Positions 1 through 9,827 are shown, counted from the first letter of the stretch. The stretch: DNA of 47,078 nucleotides from Chloroflexota bacterium (GCA_003169735.1 PNAP01000076.1:1-47078); one strand, 5' to 3'. A program made the numbers and translations. The notes: generated by a model not told the origin, from the sequence alone.

Positions 1-1
1 C

Positions 2-2431
2 GATGACGACCAGTCGATCTACCGCTTCCGCGGAGCCAGCTACGCCGCCTTCGGTCGATTCGAGCAGCGCTTCGGCCAGCCTCCCGCGTGGGCGCCGGAC
101 CGCCCGGCCCAAATTGTCGAGCGCCTCCCCCTCCTCCAGAACCGCCGGTCGACCGCCAACATCCTGGCCGCCGCCGAACGCCTCATCGACCACAATCAAG
201 CCCGCCTGAAACAAGGCCGGCCGCTCGAACCCCTGAAGCCCTCCGGCGAACCCGTCGAGATCATCTTCGCCGCCGACGAAGCCGACGAGGCGGACCAGAT
301 CGTCGATCGCATCCGCCAGGCCTTCGAAGCTATCCCGAGCCCCAGGCGCTGGAGCGACATCGCGGTCCTCTACCGCCGCCACCGGCACCGCGAGACCATC
401 GTCGATCGCCTGCGCCGCGCCGGCATCCCGTACCAGGTCATCGGCGCGACCGGCCTCTTCGTCCAGCCCGAGATCCGCGATGTCGAGGCGGCGCTCCGCG
501 TGATCGCCCACCCGTCCGACTCGATCAGCTTCGCCCGACTTCTGACCGCCGGCCCCTGGCGCTTCGATGCTGCCGAGATCCTCCGCCTGCGCAAGGCCGC
601 CGACTTCGATGACCGCCCCATGCTCGAGGCCGCCGCGGACATCGGCCGCCTCCCGCTCGATTCGCTCGCCGTCGAGCCTGCCCTCCGCCTGAAAGTCGAC
701 CGCTTGCTCACCACGATCGACGACCTCATCCCGCGGGCGATGCGCGAGGGCCCGTTCACGCTGCTCGAGGAATACCTCGTGCGCACCAACCTGCTGCACG
801 ACCTGATCGCGCTCGAGACGCCCGATGCGCAGCGCCAGGTGCTCTCGATCGCCCGCCTGATGCGCTTCGCGTCCGATTGGCAGGCCGCCCACCCACGCGA
901 GAGCCTGGCCGATTTCGTGGCCTACCTCGACCTGTACCAGGAGGTCGGCGGCGACCTGGACACCGACATCGCCGCGTCCGCGCAGGTGGAGGGCGTGCAG
1001 CTGATGACCATCTACCAGGCGAAGGGCCTGGAATACGAGGTGGTCATCGTGCCGCGGCTCATCGAGGGGCAGTTCCCGGACGTGCGGCCGGAGACGCAGC
1101 TCATCCCCGTCGAGTTGCTCAAGCAGGCGCCGCCCCCGGCGTTCGAGGTGGACGAGGAGCGCCGGCTCTGTTTCGTGGCCATGACGCGAGCGAAACAGCG
1201 TCTGGTGCTGACCACCATCGATGCGCCGGAGAGCTCGAAGAATCGGCCGAGTCGGTTCGTCGATGAGGTCATCGCGGACGATGTCCTGGTCACGCGGCGG
1301 GAAGCCGTGGTCGACGCGGAGGTGGAGGGGTCCGCGCCGTCGGCCGAGGATGCGGCGGTTGCTACGACGGCGGTGCTTCAGCGGCTGATGCCCGTGCCGC
1401 AGGCATTTGAGCGTCGATATGCGCTGCGGCGGCGGGCAGTCGAGATCATCGGGGCGCTCGAAGCGCTGGCGGAGGGCGATCCGGTCGGACGGTCGACCCT
1501 GTTGGCGGAACTGGTGACGGTGGCGACCGACGCGGCCGGGCAGGCGAAGGGGTCTCGACGGAACGGCTTGGATCCGGTGACGCTGCGGGTGCTGAGCAAG
1601 CACGCGCCGGCCGGCCAGACGCTGCTCCAGATCGCGCCGGTCGGCGGGTTCAGCCATTCCGCCTTCCAGACGTACCTCACCTGCCCGCTGAAGTACGCGT
1701 TCCAGCGCGTGTACCGGATCCCGGGCGACGAGACGAAGCCGTTCTTCGAGTTCGGCAGCGCGGTCCACAAGGCGTTCGAGGTGTACGCGGTGGCGCGGCG
1801 CGAGGCTCGCGCGGCGGGCCTGCCCGATCCGGGGTTCGACGTCCTGAAGACAGAGTTCGACGCCGTGTGGCGTCCCACCGCGTACGGCGACGCGCAGCAG
1901 GCGGGCCACTACGAGGCGCGGGCCGAGCCGGCGCTGCGGCGGTTCTACGACCGCGAGCTCGCCTCGACCTCGCAGTCGATCGCCTTCGAGCAGCCGTTCG
2001 AGTTCGCGCTCGACGCAGGGGAGGGCCAGGAGCCGGTGCGGGTGCGCGGCATCTTCGACCGCCTCGACCGCCTGCCAGACGGCAGCATCGAGGTCATCGA
2101 CTACAAGACAGGCGACTCGAAGAGCCAATCCGTCGTGGACGCCGACGACCAGCTGTCGACGTACGCGCTGGCGCTTGCGAGCGGCGTGGTGCGAGACCCG
2201 GTCTCCGGGACGGTGCTGCCGCCCGCCGCGAAGCTGACGCTGTACTTCACCGAGTCGGACCGGGCACTCTCAACGACCAGATCGGCCGAGCAGCTGGCCG
2301 AGTTCGCCGCCAAACTGGTGGACGTGGCTCGACGGATCCGAGGCGGCGACTTCGCCGCGACGCCAGGCTTCAAGATCTGCGAGTGGTGCGACTATCGGCG
2401 GATCTGCCCAAGGCGATGGGGAGAGACGTAA
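2..2431 (+). CDS. UvrD-family helicase with C-terminal RecB-like nuclease (5' partial)
   Basis: The reading frame is already open at base 2 and the gene begins upstream of the window, so the Walker A half is missing. The first visible residues are DDDQSIYRFRGA, the motif III/IV signature of UvrD/PcrA/AddA helicases. Later helicase motifs are visible: VQLMTIYQAKGLEYEVVIVP (motif V) and CFVAMTRAKQRLVL (motif VI). The C-terminal ~270 residues form a PD-(D/E)XK nuclease domain: SHSAFQTYLTCPLKYAFQ, then GIFDRLDRL, then EVIDYKTGD, then CEWCDYRRICP. The single upstream Cys plus three clustered C-terminal Cys match the iron-sulfur nuclease domain of AddB/AdnB-type recombination enzymes. A role in double-strand-break end processing is therefore likely (family knowledge). 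It converges on the giant ATPase gene 47 bp downstream. An accessory defence helicase is possible, but a chromosomal AdnB-like role is more likely. Confidence 0.9.
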   Translation, partial: DDDQSIYRFRGASYAAFGRFEQRFGQPPAWAPDRPAQIVERLPLLQNRRSTANILAAAERLIDHNQARLKQGRPLEPLKPSGEPVEIIFAADEADEADQIVDRIRQAFEAIPSPRRWSDIAVLYRRHRHRETIVDRLRRAGIPYQVIGATGLFVQPEIRDVEAALRVIAHPSDSISFARLLTAGPWRFDAAEILRLRKAADFDDRPMLEAAADIGRLPLDSLAVEPALRLKVDRLLTTIDDLIPRAMREGPFTLLEEYLVRTNLLHDLIALETPDAQRQVLSIARLMRFASDWQAAHPRESLADFVAYLDLYQEVGGDLDTDIAASAQVEGVQLMTIYQAKGLEYEVVIVPRLIEGQFPDVRPETQLIPVELLKQAPPPAFEVDEERRLCFVAMTRAKQRLVLTTIDAPESSKNRPSRFVDEVIADDVLVTRREAVVDAEVEGSAPSAEDAAVATTAVLQRLMPVPQAFERRYALRRRAVEIIGALEALAEGDPVGRSTLLAELVTVATDAAGQAKGSRRNGLDPVTLRVLSKHAPAGQTLLQIAPVGGFSHSAFQTYLTCPLKYAFQRVYRIPGDETKPFFEFGSAVHKAFEVYAVARREARAAGLPDPGFDVLKTEFDAVWRPTAYGDAQQAGHYEARAEPALRRFYDRELASTSQSIAFEQPFEFALDAGEGQEPVRVRGIFDRLDRLPDGSIEVIDYKTGDSKSQSVVDADDQLSTYALALASGVVRDPVSGTVLPPAAKLTLYFTESDRALSTTRSAEQLAEFAAKLVDVARRIRGGDFAATPGFKICEWCDYRRICPRRWGET

Positions 2432-2478
2432 ATTGGGCCCCAGGTAGGATTCGCCACGAGTTTCTTCGGGCTAGCAGG

Positions 2479-5400
2479 CTAGTCCTGCTCCAAACGGAAC
2501 CCATATCGGATACCCGTCCCGACGACCCGATAGCGACTCTGCGCAGCCGAATCGAATGGGTTCGGGAGGATGTGAACACTCCGCGTCGCCGAGTTCAGGA
2601 CGTCCCGGATGAAGATGACCTGGTAGTCGCCCTTGCCGACATGCTCCTGCGCCGTGCGAATCTCGACGTCGGTCAGTTCGAAGGAGAGCGAGTCCGTCTG
2701 GGAGGAACTTTTGACCTCGTAGAGTCGTGGCCTGCCGCGGCGTCGTGGGACCTGGAAGTCGTAACCCAGACCATCGTCGCCGGCATCATCCGGGAACATG
2801 AATCGGCGATTGGACGAAACCCAGCTCGCAGGCGTAACGGCGAACTGAGCGACCAGCCAGTCGTATGCGATGAGTTCGCCGATGAAGCCGATGGTCTCTG
2901 CTTTTGCCTCGGATAGTCGCCCGCCACGAAACGGATCACGACCGCCATCCCGATCTCGATTCTTGCGGGTCCGGCGTCCTCCGGCCAGGATCTCAAGTTG
3001 CGAGGTCCGTGCCGGAGTGGCGAGCAAGTCGGGGGTGATGCCGTCACGGACGAGCGCGATCAGATCCTCGACCTGGGAGGGCTCGAGCGAGACGCGATGT
3101 CCGTCAAGCGACACGGACCTGCGCTCCTGCTCGCGCAGCCAACGGGCTCGGTCACCGGCCGACTGCTGCTCAGTCAGGTCCTCGGTAGTAAGTCCGAGGT
3201 TATCCAGCGACAAGGTGTGCGGCATCCCGACGGGCCAGAGATCCCAACGCGCGAGGGTAACGATGAGGCGTTCGTCGTCGATAGCGCGGAAGTCGAAACG
3301 CCCACTGCCCACGAAGCGGTCCATGAGGTCGATCGGTTGGTCAGTTCGAGCCCACGCCGGTGGATCGACGTCCGAGCGCTTCCCGCACCAAGCGCTGACG
3401 ATCGGTCGCGCGCGTTCGACGAAGGCCGCAAGGGTTCTTCGATTGGCGGACCGCACGTCGTCGATGGGCGGCAGCAGTGCGACACCACCCGACCGCGCGC
3501 CTACTTGACGGAGCCATGCATCGAGTCGTGCATCCATTAGCTCGTCCGGCGGGAGGTCGAAGTCGTCGAGCCAGGCCGGATCGGGTTCGAGGGCCGGAAC
3601 GGCCGTGACCTCGGGCCGAGATCGTCGAAGCATCGCGCGCACGACCTCGGCCGCGGCCGCGACGTAGTCGCCGAGGTCATCACCTTCGTCGAACGCGTCG
3701 AGGTACGCTGCTCGCAAGGCGTCGATTACAACCGAGCGCTGCGCCTCGACATGAGCCGCGAACGCCGAGCGCTGACCTTCGGCGTTGTGGAAGGGCGCGT
3801 AGGGCCGTCCCAGGGTCACGAGCGTGTCGTTGAACAATCGGTAATTGAGCCCCAGTGCGTCGCGGAGGGCGGCGAGGCTCCCGGCTTCCCGAGCGTGGGC
3901 CACGATGCTCTCGAGGCTGGGGCCGTCGGATTGACGGTCCACATAGGGCTCGAGTAGCGCCTCGAGGGCCCCATCCGATCCCGGATCGATGTCACGAGTC
4001 GCGAGTAGAGCCAGCAGATCAACGCCCACGAGCTGGTAGACCACCGGGCGCAGGACGTGTATCAGGTCATCAAGGACGCCTCGCAGACCCCTCCTGATTT
4101 CCGCAACCCTCTCAATTGACTCGCCGAAGGCGTATGAGTAATCATCGTCGCTCGGAGCGTACAACTCGGTGGTCTCGCTGCGACGCGCCAACCCGGCGAT
4201 CGCGAGACGAAGTTCTGCACCGGACAGGGACTGGCCAACAAGGTCTGCGACCGGCTGGGCGATCTGTTCGAGCGAGGACCAGTCGAGCCTGGCGGATGGG
4301 TCGACATAGGCGATGACCGGGTCCTCTCCGGCAGGCACGGCGATCACGCGCTGCAGGAACGCGGGCAGATCGATCACCTCTTCGTCCAGCTCGATGTGGA
4401 GTTCGCGCCCGACCTGCAGATGGACACGGCGCAACCGTTCGACAGCAGTGCGAACCGTCTGGACCGTCTGGCGATTGAACTGCGTCGCCTTTAGCTCGAG
4501 GGTGAGGGCGAGTAGATCGACGAGCCACCCCGTGTCGGAGTCGACGAGCAGGGGCAGGTCCGGACCGGTCTCGACCTGGACCCCGTCAAGGAACACTCGG
4601 AAGTCGCCGCCGGCGATCGACCGGATTCGATTGCCGAGCAGGGGGAGGAGTCGTTCGGCCGCCGCTTGACCGTCCGTTGGGTCCACGCGCAACACCGGAA
4701 CGTCGAGCGACCCCAGAAGTGTCTCCGCGAGTCGGTCGGGCTGGCCGAGGATGTACAGCCGCTCGTCGATCGCCGGCTCGGCGGGAAACACGCCCAGTTG
4801 TCCCCGACGACTGACCATTAGCCGGACCTGGTCACCCGACGTCCAGGGCGTCGCTCCGAGATTTGCGACTAAGTGGGACCACGACCGCTCATACGCCTTG
4901 CGGAAACTCGCCACCTGCGACTCCGCGACACCGATGCCCTCGAACAGGCGCGCCAGCAGAAGCAGCCGTGCACCGGCGTGAACGGGATCGCTCCAGTTGC
5001 GCACACCGAGGGACCGGAGGCGTGTCGTCACTCTCGGATCGGCGTCGGAGCGCTGGCGCAGCTCGCCGGCAAGCAGCGGCGCGAACAATGGTTGTGCCTC
5101 GCCATCGTCTCGGAACTGCCACACGTCCCCTGGTGGCGCGAGGTCGAGAACTCCCGGCTCGCCGGGACGGCTCACCGGGACCCACGCCGCCGTTTCGAGG
5201 AAAGTCCAGGATGGGGCCGGCCAGCGATGTTCGTCGGGGTCGTACACGTGTCGCGGACGACGGATCCCAAACGACTCGACCGAGGCGGGCCAGGATCCAA
5301 GACCTGCGGCGATCAACCGCCCGAAGAGGGCGCGAGTCGAGCCGTCGAATGTCGCGAAATCCGACTGCCCGGGGATCCGCACGATGGCGTCAGAGCGATA

Positions 5401-7914
5401 AACCGTATCGCGATGCCAAGGTTGCTTGTCGGCGCGCTTGACTGCGGGCGCCCAGACCCTAGCATCGGCCTCGCCGATGCCTGACCAGCGGGCGAAAGCC
5501 TCTGCGCTCCACATTCGACCTGCGTAGTCCCCGACGGAGGACCGGAGCGCCGTCGGCCAGATTCCATCCTTGACACCGATTCTGCGCAGAAACGGGATCC
5601 ACTTCTCCGGATCCGCCCGGAACCCCCATTCATCGGGTGGCAGCAGCATGCGAGTCGACAGGCCCGCGAGTTCAGGGCTCAGCTCGCCGGCCTCCTCGAT
5701 GAGACGAGACAGTCGCGCTCCTTCCGTGTTGAGCCATGACGCCGAGAACCTGGTCCGCGTGGCCAACGCCCAGCCGCCCACCGTCGGGACATGGAGGTTC
5801 AGCTCGGCGATCCCTGGCTTCTGCGAGTACGAGCCCGCTCTCGCGAGGTTGAAGACGAGCCGAAGGGCATCGGATCGTACGCATTGAGCGGTCGATCGGG
5901 CGAGGATGTCGCGGACGCGTTCGAAGAGCGACTGGCGACGGAAGGGCCGGACCAGCGACTGCGATTCGAGGAAACGACGACCGGGTCGGTTCTCGGGCCG
6001 TCCTTGAGGGTTGGGAACCTGCCAGACCAAGCCGCTGTGCATGTACGCGAGATACCGGCGGAGACTCGCTGGGATCGAGACGTCAGCGGTCGCGTCCGCC
6101 TCCTCGTCCGCCTCGTCGCCTCTCGCCTGGAAGTAGATGGCCGCAGTAACGTGCGCTTCGTCGGGTTCTCCACCCCAGCAGGGTTGCAGCTCCAGGTCGT
6201 CGTCGATGAGGATCTTGCGGCCGCCGAGCGGTCCGCCGCCCGCGCTGAACCGCACGGAGAGTTCGTCATAGAAGGTCAGCCAGGCGTCAGGGTCGAACCG
6301 ACCGGAACGACCCCGGGCGCGGTCACGGAGGTCGCGAGCGACCAACTCGACCCATTCGGCCATGGTCGAAGCGTCAGGGCTCATTCCCGTGCGCTGGACG
6401 TCCAGATGCAGCTTCAGGATCCTGCGCAGTCGCGCCTCTCCGAGTGTCGGATCGAGGATTGCCGTCGTTGTGGCCTGGGCGATCCTCGCCGCGGTGAGAA
6501 TCGCCGCCCCGGCATCATCCCAGTGGTAGGCGGACTCGAGCGATGCCCATCGCGGTTCTCGGAGGATCGGGATGATGGGAGCCTTGGAGATGTCAGTTCC
6601 GAGCTGTGTGAACGCAGTCCGGAGCTCGCCAAGCCGTGTCGACCAGGTGAGTAAATCCGGGACTGTACGCTCGGATCCGGGGGTGTCCCGAATGAACGGT
6701 CCGGCGATGGCACACGCATCGGCGACGGTGGCAAACAGGAGGTCGTTCAAGGGCACACCGTCGATCAGGTCGTCTCGCGCGAGGCGAACCGCGAACGGTG
6801 CATTGACGTGGGCCGCGCTTGGGGCCTTGGCCTGCGGTCCCATCGGCAGGAAGCAGTACAGGCGACCTTCGTCGAGGTCGGCATCGAGTCGTACGGCGAC
6901 CGAGACAGACACCTCCTGCGTCCACGTTGCCCACGCCGGATCGATCAACTGGGCGTCGATGCTTTCTTGGATTGCCGTCACGAATTCGTCGTGCGGGACG
7001 CCACGCTCGAGCACGAGGAATCGACCTTGGATTCCGAGGTCGACCTCGTCGATTCGGACCCCGGTCGGGCCATCGATCTGTCGGCGAGTGCGGATGAGGC
7101 GTTCCTGGAGCGGTACATCGCCGCGAATCTCAAGTGTCAACGCGCCGATCCTGTCGAGGAACAACAGGACCGGGGCCTCGCTGGCAAGGATCTCGCGGAT
7201 CTGGGTCCTGGCGAGATTGAGGGCGGTCTGGCTCCTGAGCGGAAGCCGGCAGACTGACGTCATCCCGTCGACAGCGAAGGCCCGAACATTGACATCCTGG
7301 CGGTCGACCGGCACGGGCAGGGCATACGCCGAGACGCGTTCGTCCAGTACGGCCGCCTTGGCCGAGTCGTCATCCGCGAGCCGCAGCATGTCCTCCGGGC
7401 GAGCGAAGCCGAAGCAGTAGCCATCGAACGAGTCGCGTACCGAGGCAGACGACGAGGAGAAGATCTCGGGCCACTCCGAGACTTGTAGGACGCTCTTGAA
7501 CCCGACGCCCTTGTTGCCGATGCCCTCTCCTGGCTGTTTGCTGCTCTGGGCGATTTCACTGATCGCTCGAAAGTCCTCGTAGTCGAATGCCTTCCCTGCG
7601 TTCGCGACGTACAGCACCCCGTGCTCGTCGACGGTTTCATCGAGCAGGATGTACGCTGCGCCCGAAGCACCGGCTACATGGGCGTCGTACGCGTTCTGCA
7701 ACAGCTCATAGAGGAAGCGTCCCGCATAGTCGCGTGTGGCCTGGCCGATGAAGGCCTTGTTACCCTTGAGTTGCCCGACGAGCGATGTGGCGGCGATTGC
7801 ATCTCGAGCGATGAGGCGCGACCAGCGATCTACCTCAGCCCGAGCTGATGCACCATCTGGGGGCACCCCAGATGGTGCATCGTTGACCGCAACAGACTGG
7901 CGGAGGCCTGTCAT
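2479..7914 (-). CDS. Giant sacsin-like GHKL ATPase with C-terminal DUF3883 nuclease-like domain
   Basis: A protein of 1811 residues. The N-terminus carries a GHKL/HATPase fold of the sacsin type: the N box LYELLQNAYDAH (E70, N74), ANAGKAF (104-110) in place of the usual DxG box, and the glycine-rich lid GIGNKGVGFKSV (131-142). The C-terminus resembles DUF3883, a PD-(D/E)XK-like restriction-endonuclease fold: GFIGELIAYDWL, then YDFQV (D1719), then YEVKSS (E1733, K1735). The ~1500 residues between show no domain I can name. Related HATPase-DUF3883 proteins occur in bacterial defence islands, so a role in sensing and degrading foreign DNA is inferred. The start is the first ATG, with only a weak AGGG upstream. 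A perfect 16-bp inverted repeat lies inside codons ~12-23, so either the true start is further downstream or the repeat is translated. Neighbours on the same strand are a small ORF, a PIN-like gene and a DUF2188 gene. Confidence 0.88.
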   Translation of the reverse strand: MTGLRQSVAVNDAPSGVPPDGASARAEVDRWSRLIARDAIAATSLVGQLKGNKAFIGQATRDYAGRFLYELLQNAYDAHVAGASGAAYILLDETVDEHGVLYVANAGKAFDYEDFRAISEIAQSSKQPGEGIGNKGVGFKSVLQVSEWPEIFSSSSASVRDSFDGYCFGFARPEDMLRLADDDSAKAAVLDERVSAYALPVPVDRQDVNVRAFAVDGMTSVCRLPLRSQTALNLARTQIREILASEAPVLLFLDRIGALTLEIRGDVPLQERLIRTRRQIDGPTGVRIDEVDLGIQGRFLVLERGVPHDEFVTAIQESIDAQLIDPAWATWTQEVSVSVAVRLDADLDEGRLYCFLPMGPQAKAPSAAHVNAPFAVRLARDDLIDGVPLNDLLFATVADACAIAGPFIRDTPGSERTVPDLLTWSTRLGELRTAFTQLGTDISKAPIIPILREPRWASLESAYHWDDAGAAILTAARIAQATTTAILDPTLGEARLRRILKLHLDVQRTGMSPDASTMAEWVELVARDLRDRARGRSGRFDPDAWLTFYDELSVRFSAGGGPLGGRKILIDDDLELQPCWGGEPDEAHVTAAIYFQARGDEADEEADATADVSIPASLRRYLAYMHSGLVWQVPNPQGRPENRPGRRFLESQSLVRPFRRQSLFERVRDILARSTAQCVRSDALRLVFNLARAGSYSQKPGIAELNLHVPTVGGWALATRTRFSASWLNTEGARLSRLIEEAGELSPELAGLSTRMLLPPDEWGFRADPEKWIPFLRRIGVKDGIWPTALRSSVGDYAGRMWSAEAFARWSGIGEADARVWAPAVKRADKQPWHRDTVYRSDAIVRIPGQSDFATFDGSTRALFGRLIAAGLGSWPASVESFGIRRPRHVYDPDEHRWPAPSWTFLETAAWVPVSRPGEPGVLDLAPPGDVWQFRDDGEAQPLFAPLLAGELRQRSDADPRVTTRLRSLGVRNWSDPVHAGARLLLLARLFEGIGVAESQVASFRKAYERSWSHLVANLGATPWTSGDQVRLMVSRRGQLGVFPAEPAIDERLYILGQPDRLAETLLGSLDVPVLRVDPTDGQAAAERLLPLLGNRIRSIAGGDFRVFLDGVQVETGPDLPLLVDSDTGWLVDLLALTLELKATQFNRQTVQTVRTAVERLRRVHLQVGRELHIELDEEVIDLPAFLQRVIAVPAGEDPVIAYVDPSARLDWSSLEQIAQPVADLVGQSLSGAELRLAIAGLARRSETTELYAPSDDDYSYAFGESIERVAEIRRGLRGVLDDLIHVLRPVVYQLVGVDLLALLATRDIDPGSDGALEALLEPYVDRQSDGPSLESIVAHAREAGSLAALRDALGLNYRLFNDTLVTLGRPYAPFHNAEGQRSAFAAHVEAQRSVVIDALRAAYLDAFDEGDDLGDYVAAAAEVVRAMLRRSRPEVTAVPALEPDPAWLDDFDLPPDELMDARLDAWLRQVGARSGGVALLPPIDDVRSANRRTLAAFVERARPIVSAWCGKRSDVDPPAWARTDQPIDLMDRFVGSGRFDFRAIDDERLIVTLARWDLWPVGMPHTLSLDNLGLTTEDLTEQQSAGDRARWLREQERRSVSLDGHRVSLEPSQVEDLIALVRDGITPDLLATPARTSQLEILAGGRRTRKNRDRDGGRDPFRGGRLSEAKAETIGFIGELIAYDWLVAQFAVTPASWVSSNRRFMFPDDAGDDGLGYDFQVPRRRGRPRLYEVKSSSQTDSLSFELTDVEIRTAQEHVGKGDYQVIFIRDVLNSATRSVHILPNPFDSAAQSRYRVVGTGIRYGFRLEQD
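7847..7881. repeat. Perfect 16-bp inverted repeat near the ATPase gene 5' end
   Basis: The arms GATGCACCATCTGGGG (7847-7862) and CCCCAGATGGTGCATC (7866-7881) are exact reverse complements separated by GCA. The repeat lies 33 bases inside the annotated start of the giant ATPase gene. It could be an operator, an mRNA hairpin limiting translation, or part of an untranslated leader if translation begins downstream. Confidence 0.85.
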
Positions 7915-7975
7915 AGGACCCTACTCGGGCTCGACACCCGTGTTTCTTGCCCAGCAAAGCAAGGGTGCGTATCCC

Positions 7976-8212
7976 TTAGAAGGGCAATTCGTCAACATGA
8001 TTGCTCGCCGATGGCTCTTCGCGTCCAGGTGATGCATTTGGGGCGGGTCGATGGAGAACGAGCGATTCAAGGTGGTCCTGCAACCACGCCATTCCTGTCG
8101 GTGTCGTCCGCACGCCGACGAATGTCTCATGGTCATAGTCCTCTGCGCGGAACGTTTCGATCAGACCAGAGCTCTCAGCACCGAACATGTCTCGCCGCAA
8201 GGCAACAATCAT
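7976..8212 (-). CDS. Small hypothetical protein upstream of the giant ATPase
   Basis: An open frame of 78 codons lies on the same strand as, and 61 bp upstream of, the giant ATPase gene. The residues look protein-like, with mixed charged and hydrophobic content and a helix-forming segment around GMAWLQDHLESL, but I recognise no family. No clear ribosome binding site precedes the ATG. It could be a small component of the operon, the tail of a decayed winged-helix protein, or a chance ORF in GC-rich DNA. The adjoining 8213-8429 shows no convincing coding frame on either strand. Confidence 0.35.
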   Translation of the reverse strand: MIVALRRDMFGAESSGLIETFRAEDYDHETFVGVRTTPTGMAWLQDHLESLVLHRPAPNASPGREEPSASNHVDELPF

Positions 8213-8429
8213 TGTATTGCGCGACGCTCGCGGGCCGTCGGGGCCGGTATGCGATCACGCGCGGGCTAGGCGCCACGGCGCAGACCTTGGCAGCGAGAGG
8301 CGCGGCGATGGCGGAGAGCGCTGATCACGGGGTAAGTAACTGCGGTTGCCTAGGGCGCCCATGGGCCGCGTTCCGCGTGCCGACGACGGGCTTGCTCGAC
8401 CAGTGCGAGCGCCAGCGCCCTGGCTCCTT

Positions 8430-9473
8430 CTATAGGTACTTGGCGACGTCGGCCGTCTGCGACAGCACAACGGTCCCGAGGCGCTCCGCGAGCCCAGTCC
8501 GGACGGCGTGGGAGGCAATCGCCTTGTCCGTGAGGACCACGTCGCAGTACGGAAGCGTGGAGCCGAGCGCGTCGATGTCGGTGATGTCGTTCGGCTTCCA
8601 GACGTGGCCAGGGTCGCGGTGGTACTCGGTCTTTAGGGTGACCGCCACGTCGAAGCTCGGCATCGCGCCCCAGACCCGCAAGGTCTCCTCCGGGTCCGGG
8701 AACGCTTCCTCCAGTTCCAGGCCGCGGTCGTTCAAACCCTTCCAGAGGTGCGAGTTCACCTCGATGATGACCTCGCGAGCGGCGATAACGTCACGAATCC
8801 GACCGCGACGCCAAGCCGGGTCGGCATTGAACCGCCCTACCTGTTCAATCTCTTGCTGCGCGCGTCGCTCCGTGACCTCGAAACCCGCGCGAGGGTTCCA
8901 GCCGGTCGCGCGCATCTCGGCCTCTTCCTCGCCCGGGGTCGGCCCGTCGAGCACGCTGCGGTTCAACCCGAGTTGGTTCTCCCAAAGGATGCGGTCGAAG
9001 GCATCGGCACCGCCTGGATGCTTGGCGCGAACCTCCTGGGTGACGTCGGCGCCCGTCTCACGGTCGCGGATAACGAGGGCGCCATTCATGCCGAACGCCC
9101 GCATGACTCCCCAGTCGATGTAGTTCATCTCGTTAATCGGATCGATGCTCGGCCCGATGCGCGCGTCGAGCATCGTTTCGATTTCGTGAACCGACACGAC
9201 CGACCGCGAGCTCACAACGAGAAAGCCCGAGATGCGTTCGATGACCTCGCGTAAGTCGCGCCGTTGGCGGTACGTACCAATCTTGGAGACTTCGAAATAG
9301 ATCGAGTCCGAGATTGGGAAGATGGCCACGCCGTTGCGTGCAGCGGCGTGGCACGCGTCCAGGGCCTCCATGTAAGCGGCGCCCCCTCGGTGGCCGCAGT
9401 TGGCCTTAGCTAACGCCACCCAGTGGTTGAGGTCGAGGTAGACGATCTTCGGTGGTCGCGTCGGGACAAACAG
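8430..9473 (-). CDS. PIN-like domain protein (putative nuclease, defence-associated)
   Basis: The coding signal starts before the first canonical start (GTG at 9419). In frame upstream it reads KIVYLDLNHWVALAKA, a typical PIN-like opening strand whose Asp is the first metal-binding acidic residue. The upstream frame is open to a TGA inside the DUF2188 gene but contains no ATG, GTG or TTG; CTG at 9473 is used here as a tentative start. The C-terminal DVVLTDKAIASHAV followed by LGTVVLSQTADVAKYL matches the last PIN acidic residues and closing strand. Central residues are rich in charged helices. PIN-like proteins usually cleave RNA, and an RNase effector role is inferred. It probably shares a transcript with the DUF2188 gene 44 bp upstream. 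Using the GTG would remove the first catalytic Asp. Confidence 0.72.
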   Translation of the reverse strand: MFVPTRPPKIVYLDLNHWVALAKANCGHRGGAAYMEALDACHAAARNGVAIFPISDSIYFEVSKIGTYRQRRDLREVIERISGFLVVSSRSVVSVHEIETMLDARIGPSIDPINEMNYIDWGVMRAFGMNGALVIRDRETGADVTQEVRAKHPGGADAFDRILWENQLGLNRSVLDGPTPGEEEAEMRATGWNPRAGFEVTERRAQQEIEQVGRFNADPAWRRGRIRDVIAAREVIIEVNSHLWKGLNDRGLELEEAFPDPEETLRVWGAMPSFDVAVTLKTEYHRDPGHVWKPNDITDIDALGSTLPYCDVVLTDKAIASHAVRTGLAERLGTVVLSQTADVAKYL

Positions 9474-9517
9474 TTTGGTCGGCCAGAAGTAGTCCCGCTC
9501 GGGCGTGCCCCCGTGGT

Positions 9518-9763
9518 CTACTTCGTGTCGCGCGGCGGAAACGGGTCGTTGCCCGGCGGCACGGTGTCAGAGTCGCGGATGCGCCCGTCGCGGCCGTGGA
9601 TGCGGACCTCGCCGCCACCCGCGTTCCCGACGATCTCGCGCGCCCGCTCTATAGCATCGGACTGTCGATCAAAGATCCCACTCGCGCGGTCAGCGTTCGG
9701 GGCGCGAACCGCCCACTTGTTGTCGTCGGTCGGGACCACGTCCCGGTCCTTGTCGGTCGGCAT
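9518..9763 (-). CDS. DUF2188 domain protein
   Basis: An 81-residue protein with the DUF2188 pattern: WAVRAPNADRASGIFD, then AIERAREIVGNAGGGEVRIHGRDGRI (split here as residues ~18-60). These small basic-acidic proteins bind nothing known with certainty, though they are common in mobile and stress regions. The ATG at 9763 is preferred over an upstream ATG at 9856 because a GGAGGAG-type ribosome binding site lies 9 bases ahead of it. A promoter with a GAAC-N4-GTTC box is found 65-95 bases upstream. It is the first gene of a possible minus-strand operon with the PIN-like gene. Confidence 0.75.
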   Translation of the reverse strand: MPTDKDRDVVPTDDNKWAVRAPNADRASGIFDRQSDAIERAREIVGNAGGGEVRIHGRDGRIRDSDTVPPGNDPFPPRDTK

Positions 9764-9827
9764 GGTCGATACTCCTCCCACGAAGGTCCCGCGACGACAG
9801 TCGCCGACGGGCTTCCGCTCTTCAGCC

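Noticed and set aside
2-2431. Helicase-nuclease as part of the defence island
   Set aside because: It is convergent with the island, and its domain plan is that of chromosomal AddB/AdnB-type repair enzymes; association remains unproven.
8011-9123. Plus-strand open frame of 370 codons over the PIN-like gene
   Set aside because: Ser/Arg-rich antisense composition, while the minus strand shows recognisable PIN-like strands.
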